Shown piece by piece: positions 1 through 12,235 of a stretch of DNA of 64,000 nt. The position numbers were made by a program, and so were the translations under genes. A model generated the notes under the pieces. It made no database searches, was not told where the DNA came from, and saw only the letters and a list, made by a program, of their open reading frames with translations. Origin of the DNA: Laccaria trichodermophora (lineage: Eukaryota > Basidiomycota > Agaricomycetes > Agaricales > Hydnangiaceae); the NCBI GenBank assembly GCA_018417955.1, contig JACTVC010000003.1, positions 2,480,001-2,544,000 on the forward strand, in the 5' to 3' direction. The number at the start of each line of letters is the position of its first letter. Positions within the stretch are counted from its first letter, which is position 1.

Positions 1-248
1 GTCACAACCAAGGTCCGTAACTCTTCCGTCATGCCACCAGTAACAGCGATGACTCTTTTAGCCTCTGGATCATCTATGCGGCCACAAGTAAGGAGAGTCA
101 CCAAGTGACGCAGAAAACCTGGGACCTCATCCCGATCGCCGGTTGTACTAGTAGGTTGATGTCGCCAATCCATTTCCTGGAGAATGGTTGTAAGCGTCTG
201 GATGCGTCGCTCGACGACATCGAAGTCTGCCTTTTCAGAGGTCTGCAT
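1..248 (-). CDS. Unknown protein, N-terminal part only (runs off the window)
   Basis: The minus strand reads open from an ATG at 246-248 to base 1 with no stop. The 82 visible residues are hydrophilic and helical-looking, with an acidic and arginine-rich start (ADFDVVERRI) and a later VAVTGG-like turn written VIAVTGGMTEELR. I do not recognise the family. The start is the first ATG, and the bases between it and the ERG7 start at 393 act as a shared upstream region for the two divergent genes. Introns beyond the window edge are likely. Only its existence as a coding stretch is supported. Confidence 0.5.
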   Translation of the reverse strand, partial: MQTSEKADFDVVERRIQTLTTILQEMDWRHQPTSTTGDRDEVPGFLRHLVTLLTCGRIDDPEAKRVIAVTGGMTEELRTLVV

Positions 249-392
249 AAGCGTGGCACAATTGTGAGGTTGCGAGTTCAAAGTTGGCTAGAAATGTTTC
301 TAAAAAAGGCTAAAAATAACCGAGCCTTGACCTTGATCATGGTATCGTAAGATATTTGACAGTGGTCCCATTCTTTCTTTCTTTCCACCACT

Positions 393-3297
393 ATGTGGAA
401 TCCTATCACTGTCGGGCAATCTGCTACTCAGCCGTTTACAGATTATTCTCGCTGGAGACTTCTCGTTAACGACGGTGGCAGACACACATGGCACTATCCC
501 CGAACAGACGAGGAACTCGCCAACTGGCCTCAAAATACAGTTGATAAATTTTGGTTAGGTTTGAACACCGTACGTGGCGCGTTGATATAATCGAGACCTA
601 CATCTTACACGCTTCAAAGGGCCTACCAGAGCTTCCCCCGGCAAAGGACGCGTACGAAGCTGCGCGAAACGGGTACGAGTTCTACAAGCACCTACAGGCT
701 CATGACGGCCACTGGCCTGGAGAATATGGAGGCCCAATGTTCCTGCTTCCTGGCTTGGTAATAGGGTCCTATGTTAGCGGCATGGGATTCAAAGAGGAGG
801 AGCGGTTGGAGATGATTCGGTATTTAATGAACCGTGCGCATCCCGAAGATGGAGGTTGGGGAATGTGAGTGCAATATCGTTTGAAATCGACATCGTCAGG
901 TCTTTCTTTGCGATTTCTTTCTTGCTCAAAAGAGACGTTGGGCTTCATGATCGCTCACACTTCATTTTGTATAGCCATGTAGAAGGCCATTCAACTGTCT
1001 TTGGCACTGGACTTAACTACGCTGCCATCCGTATACTCGGTCTTGATGCTGATCATCCTGTCTGCGTGAAAGCCCGTGCTACTCTTCATAAACTTGGTCT
1101 AGCCATTTTTCCCAATTACTCCGAGCTCCATCTGACAAAAATATACAGGTGGTGCAACAGCTATACCCGCATGGGGTAAATTCTGGCTATCAATTTTGAA
1201 CTGCTACGACTGGGCAGGCAATAACCCTGTACCCCCTGAGCTATGGTTTGATACCGTCTTTTGGACAACAGACGTTCCACTAAAACACGCTATGTTAGGC
1301 TCCTGCCAGATTGGGTCCCATTCCATCCTCACCGATGGTGGATCCACACTCGCACTGTCTACGTCCCCATGAGCTATCTCTACGGCGTCAGATATACCAT
1401 GGAAGAAAATGATCTCATTCTTTCTCTACGACAAGTACGTCCTCATCTTGGGTAAACTTACTTCAAGCGGTGAAAGCTGATATTGCAATCAGGAATTATA
1501 CCCAGAAGACTACTATACTATCAACTGGCCCGCCCAGCGAAACAACGTCTCAAAAGCCGACCTATATGCACCCCACAGTGGGATCTTCGACGCTCTCAAC
1601 GTTGTTCTATCAAGCTATGAACACTGTAGCATTCCTCCCCTCCGACGCGCCGGCGTCGCCAAAGCCTATGAGCTCATCGTGCGTGAGGACGAGAACACGG
1701 AATACCAGACCCTCGGCCCTGTGTCGAAGATGTTCAACCTCATCGCTCGAGCACACGCTGAAGGCCCCGAGAGTTTCGCATACAAACAGCACGCTATCAA
1801 GCGGCAGGATTTCATGTGGATAGGTGCAGAGGGGATGATGATGTGCGGAACTAATGGGAGCCAATTGTGGGATACGGGATTTATCACGCAGGCATTGGTG
1901 GAGACAGGCTTGGCGGATTTGGAGGAAAATAAGAAGGGGTTGATTAAGGCTCTCGAGTGGCTCGATGAGGCTCAAATCAGGGATAACCCGAAACACTATC
2001 ATTCATCTTATAGGCACACGACTAAGGGCGCTTGGGGGTTTAGGTACGTTGGCTGGTGCATATCTCGTTGCTGTTTACTCACCATTGGGGCAGCACGAAG
2101 GAACAGGGATACACTGTCAGCGATTGTACGGGAGAGGGACTAAAGGCGGTGATGTACCTGCAACACGACCTCGAGTACGCGTCTCTTTGCATCCTTCTTC
2201 TGAACCCGGCAACTGAGTTGATAACCTAGCTTCACACCCAAACTTGTATCCGAGCGCAGAATGTGCGACGCTATCGACGTAATGCTGACTTTGCAAAACC
2301 CGAACGGTGGATTCGCAAGCTACGAGCTCATACGGGGTCCCTCCTGGATGGAAATCCTCAACCCTGCAGAAGTCTTCGGTGAGCGTTCTCCTTAGTTCGC
2401 GAGCGCACTAAATAAATGTTCATCCTTATGATACCAGGTGATATCATGATCGAGTACTGTTACCCCGAATGCACAACCTCCGTCATCACATCCCTCGCTA
2501 TCTTCAGGAAACACTGCCCCCAATATCGTTCCAAGGATATCGAGTACGTTCTTCCCTCTTCCAAATCACGCACCCTGATCTAACGCGCTCCCTTTGTGAC
2601 AGCCGCACCCTGAAACACGCGATTGAATACCTCCACAACGCACAAAAGCCCGAAGGAGGCTGGGTGGGCTCCTGGGGAATCTGCTTCACCTACGCTACCC
2701 AATTTGCATTAGAGAGTCTCTCGCTCGTTGGCGAGACCTACGAGACAAGTCCGTATTCACGCAGAGCCTGTGAATTCTTGTTGAAGAAGCAGAGGAAGGA
2801 TGGAGGGTGGGGTGAGAGCTACAAAGTCCGTCATCGCTCTTGAGTTGGGCCTGATGCTGACAATGACTAAACAGTCGTGCGAGCAGAGCGCATGGGTCGA
2901 GCATGAGAACAGCCAAGTCGTACAAACGTGCTGGGCGGTGATGTCCTTGATGTATGCACGGTACCCATACCCTGAGCCCATCGAGAAAGGCGTGCAGCTT
3001 GTCATGTCGCGCCAACTTCCTGTAAGCTCTCGTGTTTTTTTCTTAGCTTCTTGCCTTCCCCCCTCCTCTTTTTCTACCTCTTTCTGGAATAATTTTATTG
3101 ACACGATTCTCTAGAACGGCTCTTGGCCACAAGAAGCTATCGAAGGGGTATTCAACAAAACGTGCGCTATTGCCTACCCCAATTTCAAGTTCTCGTTCCC
3201 GATATGGATGTTGGGCAAGGCGCACAAGTATTTAGCCGAGCTCAAGGGTGGGAGTGGGAGAAATGGGCATTCGAACGGAGTGAATGGATATCATTGA
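393..3297 (+). CDS. ERG7: Lanosterol synthase (2,3-oxidosqualene cyclase)
   Basis: Twelve exons: 393-569, 620-864, 975-1096, 1149-1245, 1299-1434, 1493-2043, 2094-2174, 2230-2378, 2438-2543, 2603-2825, 2875-3021, 3115-3297. They join in phase to 738 residues, a usual fungal ERG7 length. The enzyme cyclises (S)-2,3-oxidosqualene to lanosterol, the first cyclic intermediate of ergosterol synthesis, on ER or lipid-droplet membranes. QW-type repeats are visible ([38 protein letters not shown]). The acid motif is DCTGE at about residues 453-457, with the proton-donating Asp453; animals and yeasts have DCTAE. The TVSDCT context and the catalytic-cavity WGF segment before it are conserved. The ATG gives the family's usual N-terminus (DYSRWRL). 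The stop lies 90 bp from the stop of the convergent arrestin-like gene A. No other terpenoid gene is beside it, so a primary sterol role is most likely. Confidence 0.95.
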
Positions 3298-3387
3298 ACT
3301 ATCGTGGACTGGTTGATTCCCGTTCGATAATTTATGGATTATTGTCCAACTTTTATTGTGACACGGCTTTCTTTTGTGCAGTCTTGG

Positions 3388-5830
3388 TCAAGAGAAGTTG
3401 TAACGTAGCATCCCCAGTGACATACGATCCTTTTCTCCCTGCCTGTCCTTCTTCCTTTTCGCTCGTTCCCGATCAGGCAAAGGTTTGGTGAAGGCAGTTG
3501 GCATAGGGCCTTCCTCAGAATGATGTGTGGCGATCTCCACAGGGTGGATGAGAATAAACTTCTCTCGCCCAGTTGAATGAGGCTCAAAAAATTCTGAAAC
3601 TAGTGGGAGCATTTCGACGGCATACTGGCAAAAGCGATTTCAGCACCCAAGTTGAGTTCGCCTGTCAATGATGCACAGACGTACCTCGACGCTAAACGGA
3701 AGAAATCTACATGTCGGCTGTAAGTCCTTGGCCAGATGTATCTCGCCCTCCAATTTCCTCAGATACATCTCCTGGGTGGCATCATTCGCTGGGACCCACC
3801 AAACCGCCAACTCTACTTCGTCTGTTTCCTCTATCATGTCCCCACGTTTGCCGACACCCACGTCAGAGAAAGGTAGGCCGCCAGGATAGGAGGTAGAGGA
3901 TTTAGCGGGCGATGCAACGGGATCACTGCTAAGTGTGCCGAAGGGAGATGAGGGTTCATTTAGGACGTCGTCAGTGGTGGATAAAGCACCCTGGATATAA
4001 CGTACCCGCCGTGTGAGCCGGACGACGGGAGATTTGGGCGTCGAGAGAAGGTCAAGGGCATGAACGTCTAAGCATTCGAAGGTCAAGTAGCAAGGAATGA
4101 CGGTGCCACGGGTATAACAGAGCTGAGAAAAAATTTGTTAATCCTTTGTTCAGACACTTCAAATTAGAGACGATGATAATCACTGGTTTGGCAAGTGAAA
4201 GTGTACATTCCACTTCTACAGGCCGGCGTGGAAGCTTTCCATAAACCATGACTTTGGGCAGAGTTTGCCTCCCATCTGGATCTGCCGCTGGTCCGGGAAG
4301 CGGAGAACCCTCAACATAGGCTTGCTGGCGAGCGACTGAAGCTAGGGGAGAGATAATGGAAGGTGTATAGATAATCGGCGTCTTCAATCTAAATAACTCT
4401 GTCAGTCAAATTGTCCTCGATAAGGTGGGATCAACCAACTTGCTAGTTGGGCGCAGCACCCCATGCGTAATATGTAAGCTTAGTTCATATTGCACATTCG
4501 AACGAATGCAGCGCTCCAAGAAAGTTTGAGGGGTGGGATAGACATGAGCTGGCAAGCGACTTGAAATGCTGCCTTCGAGCTGTGCCAAAATTTGGTCCTG
4601 TTCTTCTACTGCCTGTTTTAATCTTTCTTTGGAGTCTGACTCTTGTGGGGAGCTTGGCATAGAGAAGGAACTAACTTGATTCCCCAATCTGTCCTGGCCC
4701 AAGGAATCCTTGCGTCGCCCAGCGCCTCTCATAGAGATATACGCCGTTGATACATCATGGGTGTGGTCGTCATTGAAGTGGTTGTTTGTACTCATCTGTG
4801 TAGATGGGGCTTTCTTCAAGCCTGAAAAGAAAGTGGCATTCGTGGGTATGCTGCGTGAACGGAAGCGAAAAGTAGGTGGTGTCCGGGTGGCAGGTAGAAG
4901 CGAACTCGACCTTGTCGGAGAAACCGTAGCATTCGAAGGGCTCAGATTGGGCGACGTCCCAACAGGATCTTGAAGACTTTGAAACGGTGGAGGGAATGCA
5001 GTAGAAGTCGATATATCGACAAGGGTGGGAAATGGGAAAGCAAATGGGAAATGGTGCGCCCCATTAAGTCTCCCATTGAACTTTTTCGTGGACCCTTGGT
5101 CTGGGAAATGGGGATCTCCATCGGCGCGTGTCCAGATGCTAACTTGGTGGTCAAGGAATGTGTCAAATTCTTCGGTGAGGTAACCTCTTATGACGCGTCC
5201 ACGAAGCTAACAAAAAGAATCAACATTTGGACACTTTGAAATATTAAGTCATGGACCAACGGAGACAGTGATTGAGTTTATAGTCTGAGGGCTATCTAGT
5301 GTGAACTCGATCAGGCCCGCGACTATGTCGCCGCTTGAGAAGCGGGGGAGGTCCTGATGCTTTGATGAAGAAGCGCCTGGTGACGGTTGGCTGAATACAC
5401 GGAAGGTAACCCATGGCTTGTTCTTCGACCCACTGCATATGTTGTATGTGTGTTCGGCCCTTCCTGTCGTGACTTGCTGGGCTGAAACGCCAAAGGCGCT
5501 TGAATATCTGGGAGGGGCCAATGAGTACCGAGGGGGCGACGCTGATGCGACCGATGCTCTAGCACTTAATCTGTTTTGAGGGGACGCGTCCTCAACTGGG
5601 GGCGCTGTAAATGTAAAGCCATCGTCAGTGGTGCCCCGTGGATCAATGGTTTCACCATCAGCGTAAGGCTCAACGTCATAATCTGATATTGACTGCTGGC
5701 TGCCAAGAGCTGAATACCGAGGAAGGCGCGTGCCAACTCTGTCAAGAGGAGCCGTAGTTCGACGAGGGAACCTATTCGGAGACTCGACGTTCAATGAGTA
5801 CTCGGGAGATGGTTGATGTGTTGGATCCAT
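3388..5830 (-). CDS. Arrestin-like protein, array copy A (intact)
   Basis: Exons (minus): 5830-5261, 5206-4440, 4388-4184, 4122-3685, 3624-3388; 738 residues, all junctions in phase. The architecture matches the large Agaricomycete family with an arrestin-like N-terminal fold. After a disordered Pro/Ser-rich head come TYNIC...KPWVTFRVFS, FSSGDIVAGLIEFTL and INSITVS beta strands. These are followed by a variable middle, QTFLERCIRSNVQYEL, a DPDG-QTLPKV block, VECTLSLAKP, and a C-terminal beta half (VVRLTRRVRY, FSVEYAVEMLP). A coiled-coil-like stretch (KQAVEEQDQILAQLEG) lies in exon 2. By family analogy it would be a cytosolic adaptor, possibly for ubiquitin-linked trafficking, but no PPxY motif was seen and its partner is unknown. 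It is the closest paralog of copy B. Confidence 0.72.
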
Positions 5831-6745
5831 TTGTTATACGTTGCCTTTTTGAAGAAATGCGGAGCTGAGAACAGTTGGACATCTATTCAACTGGTTGACT
5901 CCTTTAAGTATGTGTGGATCTGGAAAGATTGCACATAATAATGTGGCGTCAATCGACACTACTTTATCTTGAGTTCAGGTGAACTTGACAAGGGAAGGGG
6001 GGTTGTAAACGCGTTTTTGTCTCGCCTTGACGAGTCAGAAGGGAAAAAGGCTTCAAAAACTGCAATTCCGCAGTTCCAGGATGGTGGTAGAACAATAAGA
6101 TGCTAGCTTGGCACATAGTAAGTTACGGTTTGGTATCTCAGATCTGGATTCGATTGAGCAACTCAGCTGCTCGTTGCCTCTATCGTCATCGACACAAATT
6201 GTCTACGGCCGCAGAAGACTTTGTTCAACTGACTCATACTTAGCAAACTTGTCCTGGCCCGAAGTTTGGATCATTCAATAGAGTTCCAGCACTTACCAGC
6301 GGTATTGTCAGGTTTGACACCGGCAACTGCGTGTGCCGTTGTATGAATTGCTATCACCAACATTGTCAACAGCCCAGCGCTAGTTCGCTCGAAACCTCCT
6401 CACGTTCCGGTTTGATAGGGTGCGCTTCTGGCCTAACGACGCTTCACTTTCTTGGGCGTGAAAACGTTCTGTCGTGCTGGCACTCAACAATAAGCAAGTC
6501 ATGTGTCGTGTCCAGGTTGACTCCCGTTACATAAATATTTGATAAATTATTGTCCAACTTTTCTTTGAAAGTGGTTTGTTGAGCTCTGGAATCTGACGGA
6601 TATATGTACCTTGGTCAATGGAAGTGTGCGCAGCAACGTCAACGTTTGGCAACCCACGTCGACGACAGAACGCAACGGAGGCGACAAGAAAACGAACAAA
6701 ATGACAAAGTCAATTATTAAGGATGATGATAAGGGGGGAAAGCTG
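5831..6745. other. 5' flank of array copy A; no gene seen
   Basis: The stretch holds the upstream region of copy A and the downstream region of copy B. From about 6320 to 6530 it is clearly similar to 10050-10320 upstream of copy B (shared blocks around TTCTTGGGCG and CACTCAACAATAAGCA). From 6540 a block with ATTATTGTCCAAC repeats the sequence at 3335-3360 just downstream of copy A. The A/B duplication unit therefore includes flanks on both sides and is about 3.3-3.6 kb. No coding signal was recognised. Confidence 0.6.
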
Positions 6746-9510
6746 TTAACGACATCGGCCGGCGTTGTCGCTCAATCGAAACGGTATCACTGGGCTTCGG
6801 AGTAGGTCAGACTCGACACTAAGTATCCCCACTGACATATGTTCCTTTTCTTTCTCCCTGTCCCTCTCCGTTTTCTCTCGTTCTCGATCAGGCAAAGGTT
6901 TGGTGAAGGCAGTCGGCATAGGGCCTTCCTCAGAATGATGTGTGGCGATCTCCACAGGGTGGATGAGAATAAACTTTTCTCGCCCAGTTGAATGAGGCTC
7001 AAAAGATTCTGAAACCAGTGGGAGCATTTCAACGGCATACTGGTAAAAAGCGGGCGATTTCAGCATTCAAGTGCTTTTGCCCGTCAATGATGCACAGACA
7101 TACCTCGACGCTAAACGGAAGAAACCTGCATGTCGGCTGTAAGTCCTTGGGGAGATGTATCTCGCCCTCCAATTTCCTCAGATACATTTCCTGGGTAGCA
7201 CCATTTGCTGGGACCCACCAAACCGCCAACTCGACTTCGTCTATTTCCTCTATCATGTCCCCACGTTTGCCGTTGAAGAAAGGCATGCCTCCGGGATAGG
7301 ACTTAGTGGGCGACGCAAAGGGATCACCGCTAAGTGTGCCGAAGGGAGATGATGGTTCATTTAGGACGGCGTCAGTGGTCGATGAAGCACCCGGGGTATA
7401 ACGAACCCGCCGTGTGAGCCGGACGACGGGAGATTTGAGCGTCGAGAGAAGGTCCAGGGCATGAACGTCTAAGCATTCGAGGGTCAAGTAGCATGGAATG
7501 ACGGTGCCACGGGTATAACAGAGCTAAGAGAAGATTGTTAATCCGTTGTTCAGAATCCCTGAATTAGAGACGATGATAATCACTGGTTTGGCGAGTGAAA
7601 GTGTACATTCCACTTCTACCTCAGGCCGGCGTGGAAGCTTTCCATAAACCATGACTTTGGGCAGAGTTTGCCACCCATCTGGATCTGCCGCTGGTCCAGA
7701 AAGCGAAGAACCTCGAATATAGGCTTGCTGGCGAGCAACTGAAGCTAGGGGAGGGATGATGGAAGGTGTATAGACAACCGCCGTCTTCAATCTGAATAAT
7801 TCTGTCAGTCAGAATGTCTTCAATAAGGTGGAATCAACCAACTTGCTAGCTGGGCGCAGCATCCCATGCGCAATATGTAAGCACAGTTCATATTGCACGT
7901 TCGCACGGATTCCGCGCTCCAAAAAAGTTTGAGGGGTAGGATATACATGAACTGGCAAGCGATTTGAAATGATGCCTTCAATTTGTGCCAGAATTTTGTC
8001 CTGTTCTTCTACTGCTCGTTTCAACCTTGCTTTTGAGTCTGACTCTTGTGGGGAGCTTGGCATAGAGAAGGAGCTAACTTGATTTCTCCGTCTGTCCTGG
8101 TTCAAAGAATTCTTGCATCGCCCAGCGCCTCTCATAGAGATATACGCCGATGATGCATCGGTGTGGGTGTCATTGCTGGCCTGTGTAGATTGGGCTTTTT
8201 CCGAACCTGTAAAAAACGTGGCATTCGCGGGTATACTTTGTGAACGGAAACGAGAAGTAGGTGGTGTGGTGGCATATAGGAGCGACCTTGACCTTGTCGG
8301 AGAAACTGTAGCATCCGAAGGGCTCGAGTTGGACGATGTGCTAACAGGATCTTGAAATGGTGGAGGGAATGCAGTAGAAGTTGAGATGTCGACAAGGGTG
8401 GGAAATGGGAAAGCAAATGGGAATCGGTAAGCCCCATTGAGTCTCCCATTGAACTTTTTCGTAGACCCTTGGTCTGGGAAATGGGGATCCCCATCGGCGC
8501 GTGTCCAGATGCTAACGTGGTGGTCAAGAAATGTGTCAGTTCCTAGGACCCCCGGCAATAGCAGGAAAGCCCTGGTCCCGATCCGGACAAAAAATGTGGA
8601 TTTTAGGCCCTACAGCTGGGAGCCAATCCGGACAAAAAGTGGCAAAATTCGAAACTGCCTAGAGCCAGAGTCCGGACAAAATCGACGAGATGCCAAAAAA
8701 AAAGCCTCCCAGCCGGTATTTGGGCATAATTGTGGGACATTTGTGGGAGAAAATTTACCCTGATCTGGCCATCCGGACAGATTTTTGAGATTGGGGTGTA
8801 GTAGGCCAGGTCCAGTCCGGACAAATTTGGTGCAGAGGCGTCCGGACAAAAACCCAATTTTCGGGATCAGGCCTTTTCTGCTATTGCCGGGGGTCCTCAG
8901 TTCCTTCGGCAAGATAACCTTTTATGACGCGTCCATGAAGCTAACGAAAAGAGTCAACATGAAGACCCGTTAAAATAAGCCATGGACCAACGGAGACAGT
9001 AATTGAGTTTATAGTCTGGGGGCTATCCAGTGTTAACTCGATCAGGCCTGCAACCATGTCGCCGCTCGAGAAGCGGGGGAAGTCCTGATGTCTTGACGAA
9101 GCCCCTGGTGACGGTTGGCTGAATACACGGAAGGTAACCCACGGCTTGTTCTTCAACCCGTTACATATATTGTATGTGCGTTCGGTGTGTGAGACCCCTT
9201 CTGTCGTGACTTGCTGGGCTGAAACGCCAAAGACGCTAGAATATCTGGGAGGGGCGGATGAATGCCTAAGGGGCGACGGTGATGCGACCGACGCTCTAGC
9301 ACTTAATCTGTTTTGATTGGACGCGTCCTTGACTGGGGGCGTTGTAACACCATCATCACCATCATGATCTGATATTGACTTCTGGCTGGCCATAGCTGAA
9401 TATCGAGTGTCAATGTTGTTGAGACAAAGCGTGGTTGTGATACGATGAGGAAATTTATTCGGAGACTCCGCGGTCAATGAGTGCTGGCGAGCTCGATGTC
9501 CTGGATCCAT
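6746..9510 (-). pseudogene. Arrestin-like protein, array copy B, interrupted by a transposon
   Basis: Exons: 9510-8992, then exon 2 split as 8940-8898 and 8544-7843, then 7791-7584, 7523-7104, 7039-6746. Without the inserted element the frame is intact and would give about 725 residues with the same block order as copy A. The 353-bp insert (8545-8897) adds 361 bp including its target duplication, which shifts the frame. Reading into it meets a TAG a few codons inside the terminal repeat. The insert does not begin with a GT donor, so clean removal by splicing is unlikely. A product, if made, would stop after about 190 residues, before most of the arrestin fold. The remaining exons show no other disabling change, so the insertion looks recent. 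Confidence 0.8.
8545..8897. mobile_element. Non-autonomous hAT-like MITE
   Basis: This 353-bp element has near-perfect terminal inverted repeats: left end AGGACCCCCGGCAATAGCAG, and the right end is its reverse complement. It is flanked by perfect 8-bp direct repeats CAGTTCCT at 8537-8544 and 8898-8905. An 8-bp target duplication is the hallmark of the hAT superfamily. Six copies of TCCGGACA-type subterminal motifs are spread through it (near 8580, 8630, 8674, 8772, 8816, 8840), a common arrangement of hAT transposase binding sites. No transposase is encoded. It sits inside exon 2 of arrestin copy B. Confidence 0.85.
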
Positions 9511-10835
9511 TTGTTAAGTATACGTTGCCTTTTCGAAAAAGTGGGGAACCGAGAAAAGTCGGACATCTATCCACCGTTGAACTGGTTGGTTCCTTTAAGT
9601 ATGCGTTGAAGTGTGGTTCCAGAAAGATAGCACATAATAATGTGTGTGCCATGGTGATAACATGTCAATCGACTCTCTATCACTTCCTGTTAAATTCAGA
9701 TCAAGGGGGTTGTACACGCGTTTTTGCCTCACCTTTGGGCGTCAGAAGGGAGAGCTTCAAAAACTCCAGTTCATCAGTTCCAATATGGTGGTGGAACAAT
9801 AAGATGCCGGGGCACATGATCGCAACGGTTGCGGCGCTGTGCAACTCAACTCCTCGTTCCCTCTGAATCCCTAAATACGACACGCTTTTATAGTTTTTCT
9901 ACGGCCGCAGAAGACTTTGTTCGACTGACTCATTGCAAACTTGTCCTGGCCCGTGTTAGGCCAAAATCGTAGGTACAGAAATGACTTCATTGCATAATCC
10001 ACCGAGTCGTTCACTAGCACCCTCAGGTCTAATACTTACTGGTGACTGCGTGTGCCGCTTTATGAACCCCTATCACCCATCGATGATTTGACTTCGACAT
10101 CGTGGTACGAGTTAAACGTTGACCACCTATGCACGTCAACCCGTCTTCAAGTTGATTGAGACCTGCAATAACCCAGTGCTGTTCATGTTGTCATTGTTCT
10201 GGGTTGATGGGGTACTACGCTTCGGGCTTAACGGTGCTTCACTTCCTTGGGCGCGAAAACAGTCTCTTGTGGCTAAAAATGCACTCAACAATAAGCATGT
10301 CATGCGCAGCGTCAAGGGAACGTATCAAACTTGATCGTGTTAGAGCTGCCACCGTGCTAAAAGCTTGACGCCTTGAAGAACTGATCAGATCTTATCACTG
10401 ACATATGCAAATAATATGTTCGGAACCATAAAGATGGTTGGACGGTTACTTTTAGCTTGGTTTGCTCCTGATTATTTGCAACTTAGAACCATATAAACCT
10501 TCCTCCTATTATAAGATAAGCCTGATTGCACGACACTCCGCGCACAAACGTCGACAAATCCTAGTCCTGAAGAGATTGTCGTCAAGTTTGTTGAGCGTTA
10601 CGGGGGAAGGGCACAGTAGGATGGTTCTGCCCCCCAAGAATTCTGTTGCATCTGCGGCAGAAAACTCGAACTGAAACTAAAAACATACTGACGAAGCATC
10701 GTTCGTCCACCAAATAATGTTTTGAAGCGTACGTTGCTCGTGTGTGAGTGAATCCAATTTGTTGTGGTCTCTCCCACATATGCCTTACCATTTCTCATGA
10801 GCGGAGCGAACTAGAGAGCGTCAATCATCAGGTCC
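9511..10835. other. 5' flank of array copy B and spacer; no gene recognised
   Basis: From 9511 to about 10330 the sequence is the duplicated upstream region of copy B, matching that of copy A (9545-9650 versus 5845-5945; 10050-10320 versus 6320-6530). From about 10330 to 10835 I see no homology and no convincing coding signal. A 67-residue open frame on the minus strand (10598-10798) has no recognisable domain. Confidence 0.5.
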
Positions 10836-11798
10836 TTATCCCTCATTACTAGAACCATACTCATGGTCAAGCTCCCACGTCCAAGAAGACCGATCCTGAC
10901 TGGTGAGATACCAGTACGACTGGAAAAAAAGAATGAGCAGGAACCATCTAGAAAACGAGATGAACACACATTTCCGATGCTATCTAGGTTCAGTCGGACG
11001 TCTTCGTTAGCTTCCCATTCAGGACCTTTCTCCAAGCGTGACCTATTATTCCGTTGATGATAGGCTATGAAGAACCATTAGATGAAATGAGAGAGTAGAA
11101 CGTCGTTTTCAGACCCACATGAGCGACGTGGATGTTTTGTTTGCCAAACTCCTTCGCCAGACTCTGGGACAGCGCCCTCAAACCGTGCTTTCCAGCCGCA
11201 ATAGCGCTTGTGACAACGTTACCTCTAAGACTAGTTGTCGCTCCAGTGAAGATGACAATCCCCTCCTTCTCGATATCGTTCTCTTTAAAAGACAGAATAG
11301 CTTCCCGAGAGAAGGCGAAAGCGGAAGCGATGCTTGTGTGGAGAGAAGTTTGCACTTCTTCTGGGGTGATATCGAGGAAGGGCTTCCAAACTGCGTAGCT
11401 TACGTTGAAAACGGCGGCGCGGATGTTGTACTCTGGGGAAGGGTAGTGATTTCGAATGACACCCCAAGCTGAGGCGATCTCTTGGGCCGAGTAGCTTTCC
11501 ACGGCGAATGGCGCCGCCTGCCCTCCCGAGGACCTGATCTCCTCGGAGAGCGTCTACGTCCTTACCGCGTGCGATGGGAGCAACGGTGAAACCTTTCTTT
11601 GCGAAGAGACGTCTGATAATTTGATGGATATCAGCAAATTAACACTGCTCACGAAGTGGCCTACTTACACAGTTGCAGCGCCAGTCCCAGATCCATTTCC
11701 TAAACCTATTCGATGCGTTTGTTTCGTCGGAGGCGGCCTTGAAAACGCGAGACGTAACCTACAACTACTAAGACGCGTTTCGCTGCTCGTGTGGCCAT
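10836..11798 (-). pseudogene. Short-chain dehydrogenase/reductase with a frameshift
   Basis: Exons: 11798-11759, 11705-11669, 11612-11115, 11064-10970, 10919-10836. The product resembles NAD(P)-dependent SDR oxidoreductases. It starts with RVLVVVG then GLGNGSGTGAA (Rossmann nucleotide-binding turn), followed by RLFAKKGFTVAPIARG, a central IVIFTGATTSLRG strand, and a C-terminal EDVRLNLDSI...DRSSWTWELD tail. Within exon 3, near 11545, the frame that reads to IARGKDVDALR does not continue. The next frame gives EIRSSGGQAAPF, as expected for the family. This fits loss of two bases (or gain of one) in the GA-rich CGAGGAGATC. All other junctions keep phase. It is either a young pseudogene or a sequence error. 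It lies between array copies B and C, on their strand. Confidence 0.72.
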
Positions 11799-12235
11799 TC
11801 TGTGCGTGCTTTACTTCGACAAGACTCCTTGAGGGTATGAGAAGACGGGAGACTGCCCATCTGGAATCTTATAGCGCCATTGAGACCAAGCAAGCACGTC
11901 ATGAGCAAGATTCGTCAGCTCTGCGTTTCTTCTTGGCAGCAGATGGTTCAAGAGAGCTCTGTCATCCTCCTTTCAATTGGTGTAAACCGTGCAGGGTAGA
12001 CTTGGCATCGAGAAAAGGATAATACCATGTTGATACGATGTTGGATGTCGATTGGAAGTTGCAAGAAGTAACAAATGTGCACGCTTTCAGCCAATTATTG
12101 GCATCGTTGCATCCTCTCATCCACAAGCGCGTGGGCCAGTCATGCTGCGACTGCAGTGTGCATTATGTCTTCGAACACGACCTTCAAGTTCCTGACGATG
12201 ACTCGTTGTTCCTTGAGCTTGTTCGATGACAACTT
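11799..12235. other. Intergenic spacer; nothing recognised
   Basis: It lies between the SDR start and the stop of arrestin copy C. Short open frames occur on both strands, but none shows a family motif or intron pattern. It should hold the SDR promoter. Confidence 0.4.

Noticed and set aside
7809..8558. Separate gene starting at 8558 with MPGVLGTDTFLDHH
   Set aside because: The first residues come from the MITE terminal repeat and the start is TTG, not ATG; the rest is exon 2 of arrestin copy B.
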